Positions 54,901-64,000 of a stretch of DNA of 64,000 nucleotides are shown here, piece by piece. The translations under genes and the position numbers were made by a program. Positions within the stretch are counted from its first letter, which is position 1. The number at the start of each line of letters is the position of its first letter. This DNA is from Heloderma charlesbogerti (taxonomy: Eukaryota; Chordata; Lepidosauria; Squamata; Helodermatidae), in NCBI GenBank assembly GCA_026122225.1, contig JANEZZ010001632.1:434001-498000 (forward strand), given 5' to 3'. A model generated the notes under the pieces. That model was not told the origin of the DNA, did not search any database, and saw only the letters and a program-made list of their open reading frames with translations.

Positions 54901-55165
54901 CCGACCTGAGGGGCTCATCTTCCGGCGTCATCTCTTTTAGCCTTGTGATACGTTCCATGGGGTTTTCTTGGCAAGAATACTGGAGTGGGTTGCCATTTCC
55001 TTCTCCAGTGGACCACATTTTGTCAGAACTCTCTGCCATGACCTGTCCGTCTTGGGTGGCCCTGCACGGCATAGCTTATGGCTTTACTGAGTTATGCAAG
55101 CCCCTTCACCACAACAAGGCAGTGATCCATGAAGGGGCTCAGTGATCAGGGATCAGTGATCCATG
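51932..55165 (-). mobile_element. BovB LINE, copy 4, full length
   Basis: A 3,234-bp element with an exact 11-bp duplication, AACTCTGAAAT (51921-51931 and 55166-55176). The 3' end lies at 51932 (inverted AACAACAACAA, GTCGGACACGACTG). The 5' end at 55165 has CATGGATCACTGATCCCTGA followed by a second ATGGATCACTGCC, a small tandem duplication absent from the other copies. It retains the whole ORF apart from point lesions, making it the best-preserved BovB in the window. Confidence 0.95.
51935..55072 (-). pseudogene. BovB endonuclease/RT ORF, few lesions
   Basis: Reading down from 55072, the APE endonuclease is intact through IGDWNAKVG. A TAA at 54235-54233 replaces a Gln codon (CAA in copy 1). 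The same frame then stays open through SDHELL and the whole RT domain, with YADD at 52702-52691, to a TGA at about 52300-52298. There copy 1 has CGA, so this is a typical CpG decay. The C-terminal tail to RTRLNN continues with at least one further frame change. A 3-bp deletion near 53876 keeps frame. Two nonsense codons therefore separate it from an almost complete ORF. Confidence 0.9.
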
Positions 55166-55176
55166 AACTCTGAAAT

Positions 55177-55680
55177 ACAACACTGGAAATGCATAGGCCA
55201 ACGTGTCTTTCCCCATTTGCCCTACTATGAACTGGAACAGTAATTGAATTACAGGGTAGCTGAGAGGGCTACCTCTAGTGCTGGGTCCTTTAGCTATCAT
55301 TTTAGAAGCCTTCAAGGGTGTATGATTTGCCCCCTCCGTCTATTCAACAACACCCCCACCCCACCCTGATGGTCTCCCTGCCTGGATCTCTCCACCCTGT
55401 CTAGCTATATGCCTGGCTGTTCTCCAGCTGTCCCCTGCCGTGTTTACTCAGGCTGTTAATCCAGGTCCACCCACATTCAATACTTGAATGACAGAGGGGT
55501 CCTGCCCCTGCCCCCCCATGACTGTTTATAAAAGGTTATGCAGGGCAAGAGTTGGCTAAAATTAGGAGTCAGGGGCAGGGTTTGTGGATTTCATTCAGGG
55601 CCCCTCTACCCACCCTGCTCCATAATTCGAGCACTGAACTGCAATTCTAGCCCAATACCTTGTCCTGATCTTCCCCCTTA
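55177..55680. other. no gene recognised
   Basis: About 500 bp after the BovB target duplication, apparently unique, with C-rich patches. No coding signal. Confidence 0.5.
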
Positions 55681-55689
55681 AATTTTTCC

Positions 55690-55925
55690 ATGAAAATGCA
55701 ATCATTTTACCTCTTCAGAAATAATGCTAAAAAAGAAAAGAGGCCACTCTCTCTTTCATCCTTATATGTATTATATCTGGTGGCGTTTGTGGAATACTGT
55801 TACACTTGACGCAGTGATATTTTAACATGGGCGCTTGTTATGACAGCTCCCTGCTGGGGAGGCTATTTTTGCTATAGCATTATGTTTGTTACGAGGTTAA
55901 TCTAATCATTCGCTAGAGAGCTATG
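55690..55925. other. candidate conserved non-coding element (weak)
   Basis: A repeat-free stretch with an even base mix, retained CpGs (GGTGGCGTTTGTGG, TGACGCAGTGATATTTTAAC, CGAGGTTAATCTAATCATTCGC) and no ORF. Pattern-based only. Confidence 0.3.
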
Positions 55926-56028
55926 CCTGTGTTTTCATGCATCAGGAATGCAATGGCCTTGTTGTGTACTGCTTAGTACATGTCCTTTCCAGGTTGGAGT
56001 TCAAACTTCAAACCAGCTGGGACACACA

Positions 56029-56322
56029 GGGTTGGATCCAGGATCTGCCTTCCGAGAGAAGAAGGGCTGCACTTGCGGATGGTCCCTCTGCCCAATTTTG
56101 GGGGGTCCCCCCTCACCCCACTGCTCACCACATTCAGCAGGGTCACCTGACTCTCTGTGTAGCATTTTCAGGGGGCTGGAGGGGCTGCTGTGGGAAAGAG
56201 GCACAGGGAATTCCACTTCTTTCAGACCAGTGGAATTCCTTCAGACAAGGAAGCTTGCAAGCTTCCTTCAGATAAGGAAGCAGACAAGCTTCCTTCAGAC
56301 AAGCATAAATCTAGATCCAACT
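56029..56322 (-). repeat. family K repeat, copy 6, with internal expansion
   Basis: It begins GGGTTGGATCCAGGATCTGC and ends TCTAGATCCAACTC. The K interior appears inverted (CATTCAGCAGGGTCACCTG, TGTGTAGCATTTTCAGGGGG). Between 56215 and 56308 the word CTTCAGACAAGGAAGC recurs three to four times with small changes, enlarging this copy to 294 bp. An (AC)n tract lies nearby at about 56382-56403. Confidence 0.7.
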
Positions 56323-56528
56323 CTGAAAGTGGTAATGTTTGTCCTCCTGGGCAGTTCAGTGAAGTTTTATTGTATCACCAACACACACACACACACACAC
56401 ACACCTTTAAAGTGATGGATGTCCCAAAGGGATGTCTAAGGCTACCAGAAGAACCGTGGTCCTACATGAGAGTGGCAGAGCATATGGAGCCGCAGGTGAT
56501 GCATCCTAAAGAGCCTAGTAGTGTTTGG

Positions 56529-56943
56529 TAAGGATGCATGAGGAATTCATTTCAGTTTGTTTTTGATCAGGATTTAACCCAGTTTGCGCCTTCTGGACTG
56601 AACATGGACTCAGACACAATCTGCAGACAAAGTCCGTACATTTCTGACCTTGCAGTGTGATTCGTGGACCCCCCCAAAATGTGTTTGATAGCGTGCACAC
56701 ATTTGAAAAATGCATGGAAAAATGCGTACTTTTGAAAAATGCCCACAAATACTCTTTATTAAATGGGAGAAGAATGCGTATATTTCAAAAATGTGCACTA
56801 TTGATGTGTATGTTTGGAAAAATACACATGAAAATATACATGGATTTTCATGCTGCAAGAAAAGAAAAAGCTCACAATCTGCTTCAAGGTGGAATTCGGA
56901 GGACTTGTATAAGCTCGAGTTTTTGCTGATTTGCACATCCCTA
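56529..56943. mobile_element. hAT-type MITE, second family, copy 3
   Basis: 415 bp from TAAGGATGCATGAGGAAT to TTTGCACATCCCTA. Flanking 8-mers GTGTTTGG and GTATTTGG agree at seven positions. The interior shows the family signature: TTTGAAAAATGCATGG, AATGCGTACTTTTGAAAAA, TATTTCAAAAATGTGCAC and AAATACACATGAAAATATAC. Confidence 0.85.
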
Positions 56944-56951
56944 GTATTTGG

Positions 56952-57461
56952 TGCCTAATGACTCGGTGCTTGCACAGGAGGAACCTTTCCTTTTTTTCCT
57001 AGCTGAGGGGTAGATCTTGATCGACATGAGATGGGTGTGTGTGTGTGAAATGAATAGCGGCAGCTCTCAAGCCAAGCAGAAAACAGCCTGCCTTCTTAGT
57101 TTTGGCCCCTTACCCTAAGAGTTTACTCCTTAACCTGGGGACCCTGAGAAGGAAGCTAACACTCTGAAGCTGTGTGTCATACTCTGAGAGCTGGTGACCC
57201 TAGGTCTATAATGTATGCATTGCAGCCACACCTATTTTCCCAGGAGAGTCCCTATTTTCTGGATGTCTCACCTGATAAATCAATTATCTGGGCTGATATG
57301 TTCTGGGCACCCTTTAAAAACATTTGTGTGTGTGTGTGTGTGCGTGCACGCATGTGCAGTAAGATACACTAGCTTCCCTTCCATCCAACCTCACAGAAAC
57401 TGCCTGTCCAAATAGTAAATGTTCCTAAGTGTGCTTGAGTTGCAGCTATTCTATCTAGTCA
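56952..57461. other. no gene recognised; includes a (TG)n tract
   Basis: About 510 bp. A TG dinucleotide run lies at about 57325-57344. No coding signal. Confidence 0.5.
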
Positions 57462-57469
57462 ATCAGAGC

Positions 57470-57814
57470 TAGGGATGTCATGGGAGTCTGAGGGGGGGGG
57501 TGTCTAGTGGCTTTCCCCCACTCAGCCTCCTGGAGTCTGTGGGCCACTGCCACTTACCTACCCCTGTTCGGCTCCCTGGACGAGCCATTGGATGGTCCAT
57601 GGGTGCCCAGCAAGCGGCTGCCCAACCCCTCAGTGAGCTGCCATTTTGCGTAAAAATGGCAGCTCGTTGCTTTACCTAAAAGGCCTTTTATGCAAATGGA
57701 AGCCATAAAGCAGCCATTTATGTAAGATTACAGGGAGTCAAACATTGGTGGGTAAGTGGCAGCAGTCCGGCGAGCAGTGTGCGGGGTGTGCGTGGGGTGG
57801 TTCGTCCATCCCTA
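57470..57814. mobile_element. hAT-type MITE related to the palindromic family
   Basis: 345 bp from TAGGGATGTCATGGGAG to TTCGTCCATCCCTA. Flanking 8-mers ATCAGAGC and ATCAGAAT agree at six positions. The middle has GAGCTGCCATTTTGCG / AAAATGGCAGCTC and GCAAATGG words, but no TACGTA hairpins. Donor-like GGTAAGTGG occurs on the minus strand near 57552-57560 and GGGTAAGTGG on the plus strand near 57750, again facing outward. Confidence 0.75.
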
Positions 57815-57822
57815 ATCAGAAT

Positions 57823-59841
57823 GACTGTGAGATTAAATACTCTATTCAACAGCTTAAAGTTTTAACAAAGGAAACTGTTCCCTAAGCTTGTGCAAGGCAG
57901 GCTATTGCAGAGTAAATGACAGCAGACAGAGAAAAGACTTCTGCAATGTCTAATAACTGGGCAGGACAGGGGGGGCAAACAGACCATCACCCTCGGTGTG
58001 AGAATAAGGGTTACTAAAATAAGTACACCAGAGTGTCCCTATCTACATCTGTAAAGCATTGGAGAGTAGGCGACATCTGTTTTCTGAGCCTATGCATAAG
58101 GTCAATTAAAACTTTCCGTAGTAACCTCACTATGGCTTTCTCTACAGCAGGGGAGTGTTGCTCAAGGTTTGATGTGAATTGTTATCAGATGAGATCAGAC
58201 AAGATGTGCCAACTTTTGATTTCAAACATTCTGCATCCTGGGCAGGGTCCAGGGCAGGACAGTGGTGGTGGAGTCTGGGGGACTCTAATGGGAGCAGCAC
58301 TGAGAGCAAAAGCTTTCCATTTGCTTCTGTGGTGGCAGCTGTCAGATACAGTGGGCTGAGTATGGATTTGCATTGTAGTGCAGGGAAGTGGCTGTCCCTA
58401 CAGTTGCCCCTGCCAAGTTGCCTCATTCCCCTGCCATCTCTTTATCCTGCTGCCTTGGCCCAACAGAGGAGCTAGACCAGGAGTCCCCAACCTTTTTTGG
58501 AACCCATGGGCACATTTAGGAATTTGAGAAACTGCTGTGGGTACCACCACAAAATGGCTCCCACAGAGGACGTGACTAATCACAGACTGGCTGCCGTGGG
58601 GTCCTGGCTAGTCAAAAGTGAGCTAAAGAGGTGGGGTGGGGGAGAGAAATCATGAGGCTAGACGCTGGGAGGAGGAAATAGCAAGGCTAGAGGCTGGGAG
58701 GGGGAGAAACAGCAAGGTAAAGAAGTGGGGGGAGACAAATACTGAAGCTAGAGGTTGGAAGTGGAGAGAAACAGCGAGATAATGGGTGAGAGGGAGAGGA
58801 AGAACAGGTCTTGGGGCCAGGAACGGAAAGAAGGCCAGGGATTGAGAAGGAACAGTGAGGAAAGGGATTGGGGGAAATAGTGAGGCTATGTCTGGGAGCG
58901 GGAAGAGGGAGGGAGAGCAAAGGGTTAAATTCTGTGTGGAGGGAAGATGAGGCAGGGCCAGGAAGCAATTCTTTCCTTCTCTGCCTGCCCGCCAACCACT
59001 GATCTGCAGCAGGTTCAGGAACAGGAAGGAGAACCTGGCACCCTAACACTTTTCAAGTCCTGTATTAAAAATAATTTTTTGAAGGGGCAGGGAGGAGAGA
59101 GCTTTGTGGTTGCTACTGGAGGAGGTCCCTTCAGCTGGATACATACCCTGATGTTTCTCACACAGCACCAAGTAAAATGGTGCATGGGACTGAGTCCAAC
59201 AGGGGTGCAGAACTCGTTTTCAGTGGAGGGCCGGATGCCCCCCCCCCGCAATCCTCCTCAGGCCGTATGAGGTCAGGAGGGTGGGGTCACATCCCCTGGC
59301 CCAAGCACTGGGGTGATCTCCCACCTGGCACTTGGGCCCGGGACCAAGCTTCGCTGCATGCAGGCTTTCCGCATGCAGCAAAACTGAGCCAGGCTAGTCC
59401 CTGTTATGGGAGTGCCCGACCTTCACATGACCTGCCTCCTTCCTGCAATGGGAGAAGGAGGTGAGGTGTGTGAAGGAGAAGCAGCTGAGTCCCTTTGCTT
59501 CTCTGACAGAGGAGCAAAAAGGACTCAGCCCCATTGCCTGCCCCATTGTGGGAAGGAGGCAGAGTGGGCTAAGCAGAAGGGGACTCACTTGAGCACAACC
59601 AGAGAGGTTGCTTTTCCTGGGGCGAGGGAGTCCCAATGTCTGCCCCCCCCCCAATTGCCAGTGCTAACTCCAAGAGCAGAGATAGCTGCAGGGAGTAGGG
59701 GTGGCGGGACCTGGCTGCTCTTCCCAGCAAGGGTGAGTCTCAACACCGGCTGCTTGACCTGGTGTATGGTAGCTTCCTGCATTCCTAATGGAGAATAACT
59801 AAGAGTAGAATCACATGGTGCAGATTTTCCTAGATTGTGTG
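57823..59841. other. 2 kb without a recognised gene; two hAT-like left ends
   Basis: CCAGGAGTCCCCAACCTTTT at about 58477-58497 and CAGGGGTGCAGAACTCG at about 59199-59215 look like hAT termini. I found no partners or target duplications. The region 58620-58930 is purine-rich (GAGGCTGGGAGGGGGAGAAA type), which keeps a 120-codon minus-strand frame open. No gene. Confidence 0.4.
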
Positions 59842-60061
59842 CAGTGGAGGCTGGTGGCTCCAATTTCAGTGGGGCTATAAATCCATTCTGGATTTCGGTC
59901 AGAGCCAGCCAGAATTCTAAAGGAGCTATTCCAGGTGTTGAGGCCTATCCACAAAATAGGTTCAGGGCCTTGGATAGCTCCTGTATTGTTCTGGCTGGTT
60001 GTGACTGAAACCTGGAATGGATTCACAGCCCCACTGAAATCAGAGCCACCAGGCTCCACTG
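59842..60061. mobile_element. palindromic hAT-type MITE (CAGTGGAGGCTGG ends), copy 3, reference copy
   Basis: 220 bp from CAGTGGAGGCTGGTGGCTCC to GAGCCACCAGGCTCCACTG. Flanking 8-mers ATTGTGTG (59834-59841) and ATTGTATG (60062-60069) agree at seven positions. The whole unit is one hairpin with a short loop around CCTATCCACAAAATAGG. No ORF. Confidence 0.88.
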
Positions 60062-60069
60062 ATTGTATG

Positions 60070-61578
60070 TAGCATTTCAGATTGAGATGAGGGAAAGGGC
60101 TTAAATGTGATTGCTTCCCTATGCAGGGGCAGGGGGGATGACCATGCGCTTAGAAAACTAGCATGTCAGGGGAAGGGCTCCAGGCTAGGCTTCTGTCCTG
60201 TGAACTAGTTACCTGTCTACTCTACAGTGAAGTGGGGGTTGGTGGGAGGTTGGATGATCCTTCTGCTTGGAGTCTAAAGCAGAACAGCCCAGGAAAAGCT
60301 GGACCACATCATTCTGTTGCATGTATTCATCAGCTTTTATTCAATTATTCTCTTTTGCAGGAAATCCCCTACAAAGGCTTTCAGTTTTGGCCTTTTCTAG
60401 GAACATTATCAGACTACATGAGCTGTAAAAGAATCTGGCAACCCTGTATTCCAGGCAACACCAGAATGAGAAGTCCTGATAGGAATATTTTGCCTGGCAA
60501 TGATATCCCAGGATGGACCCAACTCAAAGGCTTAGATTCCATTCCAACAACTCCCTTAGCAATGGAAAAACTTCATACCCAGACAATGTGGCTCAGTCCC
60601 ACCTCTAATTGAAACTGTCCGAGTGAAATTGTTTACATTTCCTATTGAATAAGGGAGCGTGTGTCGCAAGGCATATTTCTCCTCCCCCCCCCAACATCAG
60701 AACTAGAGAGAGAGAGAGAGAGAATTTGAGAAGGAAAATTGTTAAAAGGCACAAAAATAAAGATGCTGACATTTAGCAGAATCCATTTGGTTAGCAATGG
60801 TTGGAAGTGAAAATATTTGTGAAGGAAGGACATTGTGTGGATTATATTTTCCCTATTAATAATCATGTCCTCTCCCTGTCTCTCCTATTTTGAAAGGCAC
60901 ATTAAGGAAGGAAAGCTCTTTTGTTGTTGTCTCTAAAGCAGCTGTTTTAAATAACAGCTATTTCAAGGGTATGTGTTCCAGGTCATGGCATCACATCCGT
61001 TTGCCTGCAGCTGCAGATGGCAGTTCTGTGACACTGAAAAAGGAGAGAAAACTCACACAGGGAGCGTTAAAAGAAACACATTTGTCCCATAAAAGCATTA
61101 ATAAACCCCAAAATAAATCAGAATATTCGGAAATAGAAAAAGGTCCCATTTCCAGCTTTGGGCTTCATACTATTACAGTTACAAAGGTTGGTTTGATATT
61201 AGTGTCTTTGAAAAGCAGCACCACAGAGCTCCACCATCTGTTGGGAAGGGGCGGGGGATAGTTTCTTGTGTTGGAGATGGCTCCGTGGTACAGATTTTTT
61301 TGCATCCTATTTTTATAGTTTTGATAAGTAATTTTCCACTCAGCAGGCACAGGCACTTTCATCATTAAAACGAAAGCTTTTTACATGTGCACAGGCACAT
61401 GTAAAGGTTAATACAAACAGACATCGTTGAAGTGGCAACCGAACATTGTGCATATGTAACCACTTGGCAAGCTGCTCATGTGGACGGATAGATGACCATT
61501 CTAGCACATAATTGTCCTTGCTTGGCAAAACCATGCTTACTACTTGGTAGCATGATTCAGGCTATGAAGCTACCATGG
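60070..61578. other. 1.5 kb without a recognised gene
   Basis: Mostly unique. A (GA)n tract lies at about 60705-60722. The part 60760-61230 is repeat-free and AT-rich with few obvious features (ATTAATAATCATG, AAATAACAGCTATTT) and could be regulatory. The largest frame, 149 codons at 60163-60612, shows no recognisable domain and lacks coding bias that I can see. Confidence 0.45.
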
Positions 61579-61586
61579 AGCAAGAG

Positions 61587-62003
61587 TAGGGATGGACAGA
61601 CTCACTCATGCCCAGCTTCAGCAGGCGGTCGCTGAGCTGCTGCCACCACCCGCCCTTGCGCACCTGACGAAGCTGTGAGCTGCTGCCTGTCCACCTAGCA
61701 AACCACCATTGTGCACAATGATGGCGGTTCTGGTGCTTCCGCGTAGGTAACATTGCATAATTGGTGGCCATAAAGGGACTGTTTACAAACATCACAGGCA
61801 AGAACGCTCCAATTACGCAGCATTACCTACTTGGAATGGTGGCTCGCTAGGAGGATGGGGCAGTTGCCAGGTGCTCACCAAACTGCGGGGCACTTGCCAA
61901 GAGGGTCTGCGAGCACCCTGCAGTTCAGCGAGTAGGGTCTGGAAGGGTGGGCAAAGGGGAGCCCATCGGACTCCACCCTCCATGGACTCTTGTAACATCC
62001 CTA
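61587..62003. mobile_element. hAT-type MITE with TAGGGATG ends
   Basis: 417 bp from TAGGGATGGACAGACTC to TTGTAACATCCCTA. Flanking 8-mers AGCAAGAG (61579-61586) and AGCAAGAC (62004-62011) agree at seven positions. The interior has an inversion: GCGTAGGTAACATTGCATAA on the left pairs with TTACGCAGCATTACCTAC on the right, around TGGTGGCCATAAAGGG. No ORF. Confidence 0.82.
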
Positions 62004-62234
62004 AGCAAGACCAGGCCTTATCAAGTAGCTGCATATATTTCTTAACAAGGCACCATATGGAAAGAAGCCTCCCACTGGTGGTAGTGGCTGCTGGGTCCCC
62101 CAAGTCATTCTAAGCAGCAATGCCTGGAAGTCTCTTTCGTGATCTCCCCTTGCCTCACACTTCAGGGAAGGGAAGAGCCTCTGCTGCTATTCACTCACCC
62201 GCTGGTGCCACAGCACCTCACTCTTTCTTTTTTG

Positions 62235-63213
62235 TAGGGATGTATGAAAGGGACTTACCTTTCGCAGATTATGTTGATGATGGGGGGGAGGCGTTCCGTC
62301 CCTCCCCCCGGAATCCTCGATGGGGGGGAGGTGATCCGTTCCTCCCCCCCGGAATCCTCGATGGCCGGCTGTGCTCCGCGGCAGCTCTGCGGAGCAGCCA
62401 GCCAGGCCCAGCCCAGCCCAGAGCTGTCCGCAGCCGGATTTCCGGCCATGGAGGGCTCTGGGGAAAAACACACACAACTGCGTACGCAAATGGTGGCGGC
62501 TATGGCTACCACCATTTGCGTTCCTTATTTTTCGCCGTCTGAATCTACGTAAATATTTATGTAGACTATGACGGCGAAAATAAAGGGGAACGCAAATAGC
62601 ATAGCAGGCACTATTTGCGTCCCTTTTTGATTCCCCATTTTAGCCTACGTAAATCTTTACGTAGGCTAAAATGGGGAATCAAAAAGGGACGCAAATAGCG
62701 CCTGCTACGCTATTTGCGTTCCCCTTTATTTTTGCCGTCATAGTCTACGTAAATATTTAAGTAGACTAAGACGGCGAAAAATAAGGAATGCAAAATGGCG
62801 GCGGCCATAGCCACCGCCATTTGCGTACGCAGTTTTTTTTTTTTAACCCACCCAGCCATGATCGGCTACGTAAAGATTTACGTAGCCTATCATGTCGTGT
62901 TTTTTTTTTAAAACCTAGCCATGATAGGCTACGTAAATCTTTACGTAGCCTATCACGTCTTTTTTTTCTTTTACAAGACTGGAAATGGCGGCAGCGGCAG
63001 CCAGTCGGAAGATCAGCCGCCACAGCCGCCGCTGCTGCCACTGCCGCCGGAGTTGCCGCAGCCCGGAAGATCTGCCCCAGGTAAGTCTTGTCCCTGGGGG
63101 CATCCACCGGGGGGGGGCGGGGGGGCAGGCCGTTCCGCCACGGAGTTCGGGGGGCCGAATGCACTGGCATTCGGCCTCACCGAGATCCGTGGCGGAATTC
63201 TCTGCCATCCCTA
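62235..63213 (+). mobile_element. palindromic hAT MITE, copy H
   Basis: A 979-bp element with perfect 8-bp duplications, CTTTTTTG (62227-62234 and 63214-63221). Ends are TAGGGATGTATGAAAGGG and ...TTCTCTGCCATCCCTA. The main palindrome spans about 62482-62828, centred near 62654 at CCTACGTAAATCTTTACGTAGG. Its arms carry the same hairpin series as copy G. Two more TAGGCTACGTAAA hairpins stand in tandem at 62858-62957, where G has only one. Outward donors: GGTAAGT minus strand at 62253-62259 and CAGGTAAGT plus strand at 63078-63086. G and H are the closest pair. Confidence 0.9.
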
Positions 63214-63391
63214 CTTTTTTGGCCAGAGAAAAAAGGGAAATCTTTGTCCTGGCTCCTTCTTTCCTTCCTTGTCTTCTCTAGCATTCACTGCTCTTTCCTA
63301 TAGCGACTAAGGGAAAGTAGCCAATGCCAGGGAGAACAAGGACAGAAAACACCCACCAAAGGGTTTCTTTGTCATGCTGACAAAAAGCGAG

Positions 63392-63515
63392 GGGTTGGAT
63401 CCAAACTTGAAGTAGACCCACTGAAATTAATGGGACTTAAGCTAGGCATGACTATTTTAAGCCACCTTGATTTCAGCGGGTCTACTTTAAGTATGAGTAA
63501 ATCTGTATCCAACCC
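63392..63515. repeat. short palindromic MITE, family L, copy 2
   Basis: GGGTTGGATCCAAACTTGAA at the left and CTGTATCCAACCC at the right. AGTAGACCCACTGAAATTAA pairs with TTGATTTCAGCGGGTCTACT. Nearly perfect single hairpin of 124 bp, better preserved than the copy at 18282. Confidence 0.8.
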
Positions 63516-64000
63516 AAAGCGCTACATTGCCGTGAGACAGAGAGAACTGGTGACAGTGGCTCGCTTCTTGCCCAAACTTCATTTTTCTGCCCAAATTTTT
63601 GTCTCTAAGGCAAGTTGGTGATTTTGTCTTCCTTCATGTTATACCTGCTATTGTGCATGGCAGTGAGAAAGATCCATAGCTGGAAAGGTTCGTAGTCAGA
63701 TAGGCCTTGTTAGGACCATGGCCTCAATCTCTCCAGTAAGCACTGGCCACGTGAACATGCATCAAGGAATAACAGTGACAAAAAGGGAAATAAAGATTCT
63801 GTTCCAATCTTTGTCTTTAACTGTATCTCTCTTTCATACACACAGGCATATACATAGCTATTCATACAGAAACAAATGTAATTCAAGTCTACTACTGATG
63901 AGATACTTATGATTCATAAGTAATGAAAGAGAACGCATTCACCCTAGCTCCTTACTGATCCATGCAATGAGACATCATCACATTTGACATGACATCATTG
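63516..64000. other. no gene recognised
   Basis: About 485 bp of apparently unique DNA to the end of the window. Confidence 0.5.

Noticed and set aside
58687..59049. Frame of 120 codons, serine- and proline-rich, on the minus strand
   Set aside because: It arises from a purine-rich repeat-like stretch (GAGGCTGGGAGGGGG). Composition explains the open frame.
60163..60612. Frame of 149 codons, candidate host exon
   Set aside because: No family motif, no plausible splice sites at both ends, no codon pattern that I can see. Length alone is not enough.

Overview
This window reads as intergenic or intronic DNA from a vertebrate, most likely a squamate reptile. The main clue is several BovB/RTE LINE insertions, found together with tRNA-Ala-derived SINEs, a Sauria-type tRNA SINE, CR1 and L2-clade LINE tails, and many non-autonomous hAT-type elements. 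I found no host protein-coding exon, rRNA gene or stand-alone tRNA gene that I can defend. Every long open frame that can be recognised belongs to a retrotransposon or transposon relic. The others are antisense shadows or GC-rich MITE sequence.

Layout. 1-6.6 kb: SINE fragments, a 22-bp minisatellite, two members of a GGTTGGATCCAG-ended repeat (family K), a damaged palindromic element and two copies of an AT-rich repeat (family J). 6.66-9.86 kb: a near-full-length, dead BovB on the plus strand. 10.7-16.9 kb: two palindromic hAT MITEs, one inserted into the terminus of a K repeat, a 78-bp BovB insertion with perfect target duplications, and a degenerate tandem array of about 155 bp period. 18.8-24 kb: nested J, MITE, hAT and SINE insertions. 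24.5-27.2 kb: a CR1 tail hit by an internally deleted minus-strand BovB. 32.3-33.4 kb: palindromic element D with an internal 140-bp tandem duplication. 33.4-36.4 kb: mostly unique DNA. 36.4-39.5 kb: a hAT MITE, an L2 tail, a 63-bp inverted repeat and palindromic element E. 42.6-43.05 kb: a repeat-free stretch that looks like a conserved non-coding element. 44.8-48.7 kb: J with palindromic element F at its end, a CR1 fragment and palindromic element G. 49-50.3 kb: a dead mariner-like transposon with recognisable TIRs and a TA duplication. 51.9-55.2 kb: the best-preserved BovB, minus strand. 56-64 kb: K, hAT-type MITEs and palindromic element H.

The most unusual feature is a family of seven complete elements, B to H, plus one broken copy, A. 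They have TAGGGATG-type ends and 8-bp target duplications, perfect in five copies and 7/8 in two. Their interiors are ordered arrays of alternating hairpins, and in most copies the array is itself one large palindrome. Most also carry a consensus splice donor (GGTAAGT) near each end, facing outward. Ends and duplication length place them in the hAT superfamily. The hierarchical palindrome and paired outward donors are not something I can assign to a named family.
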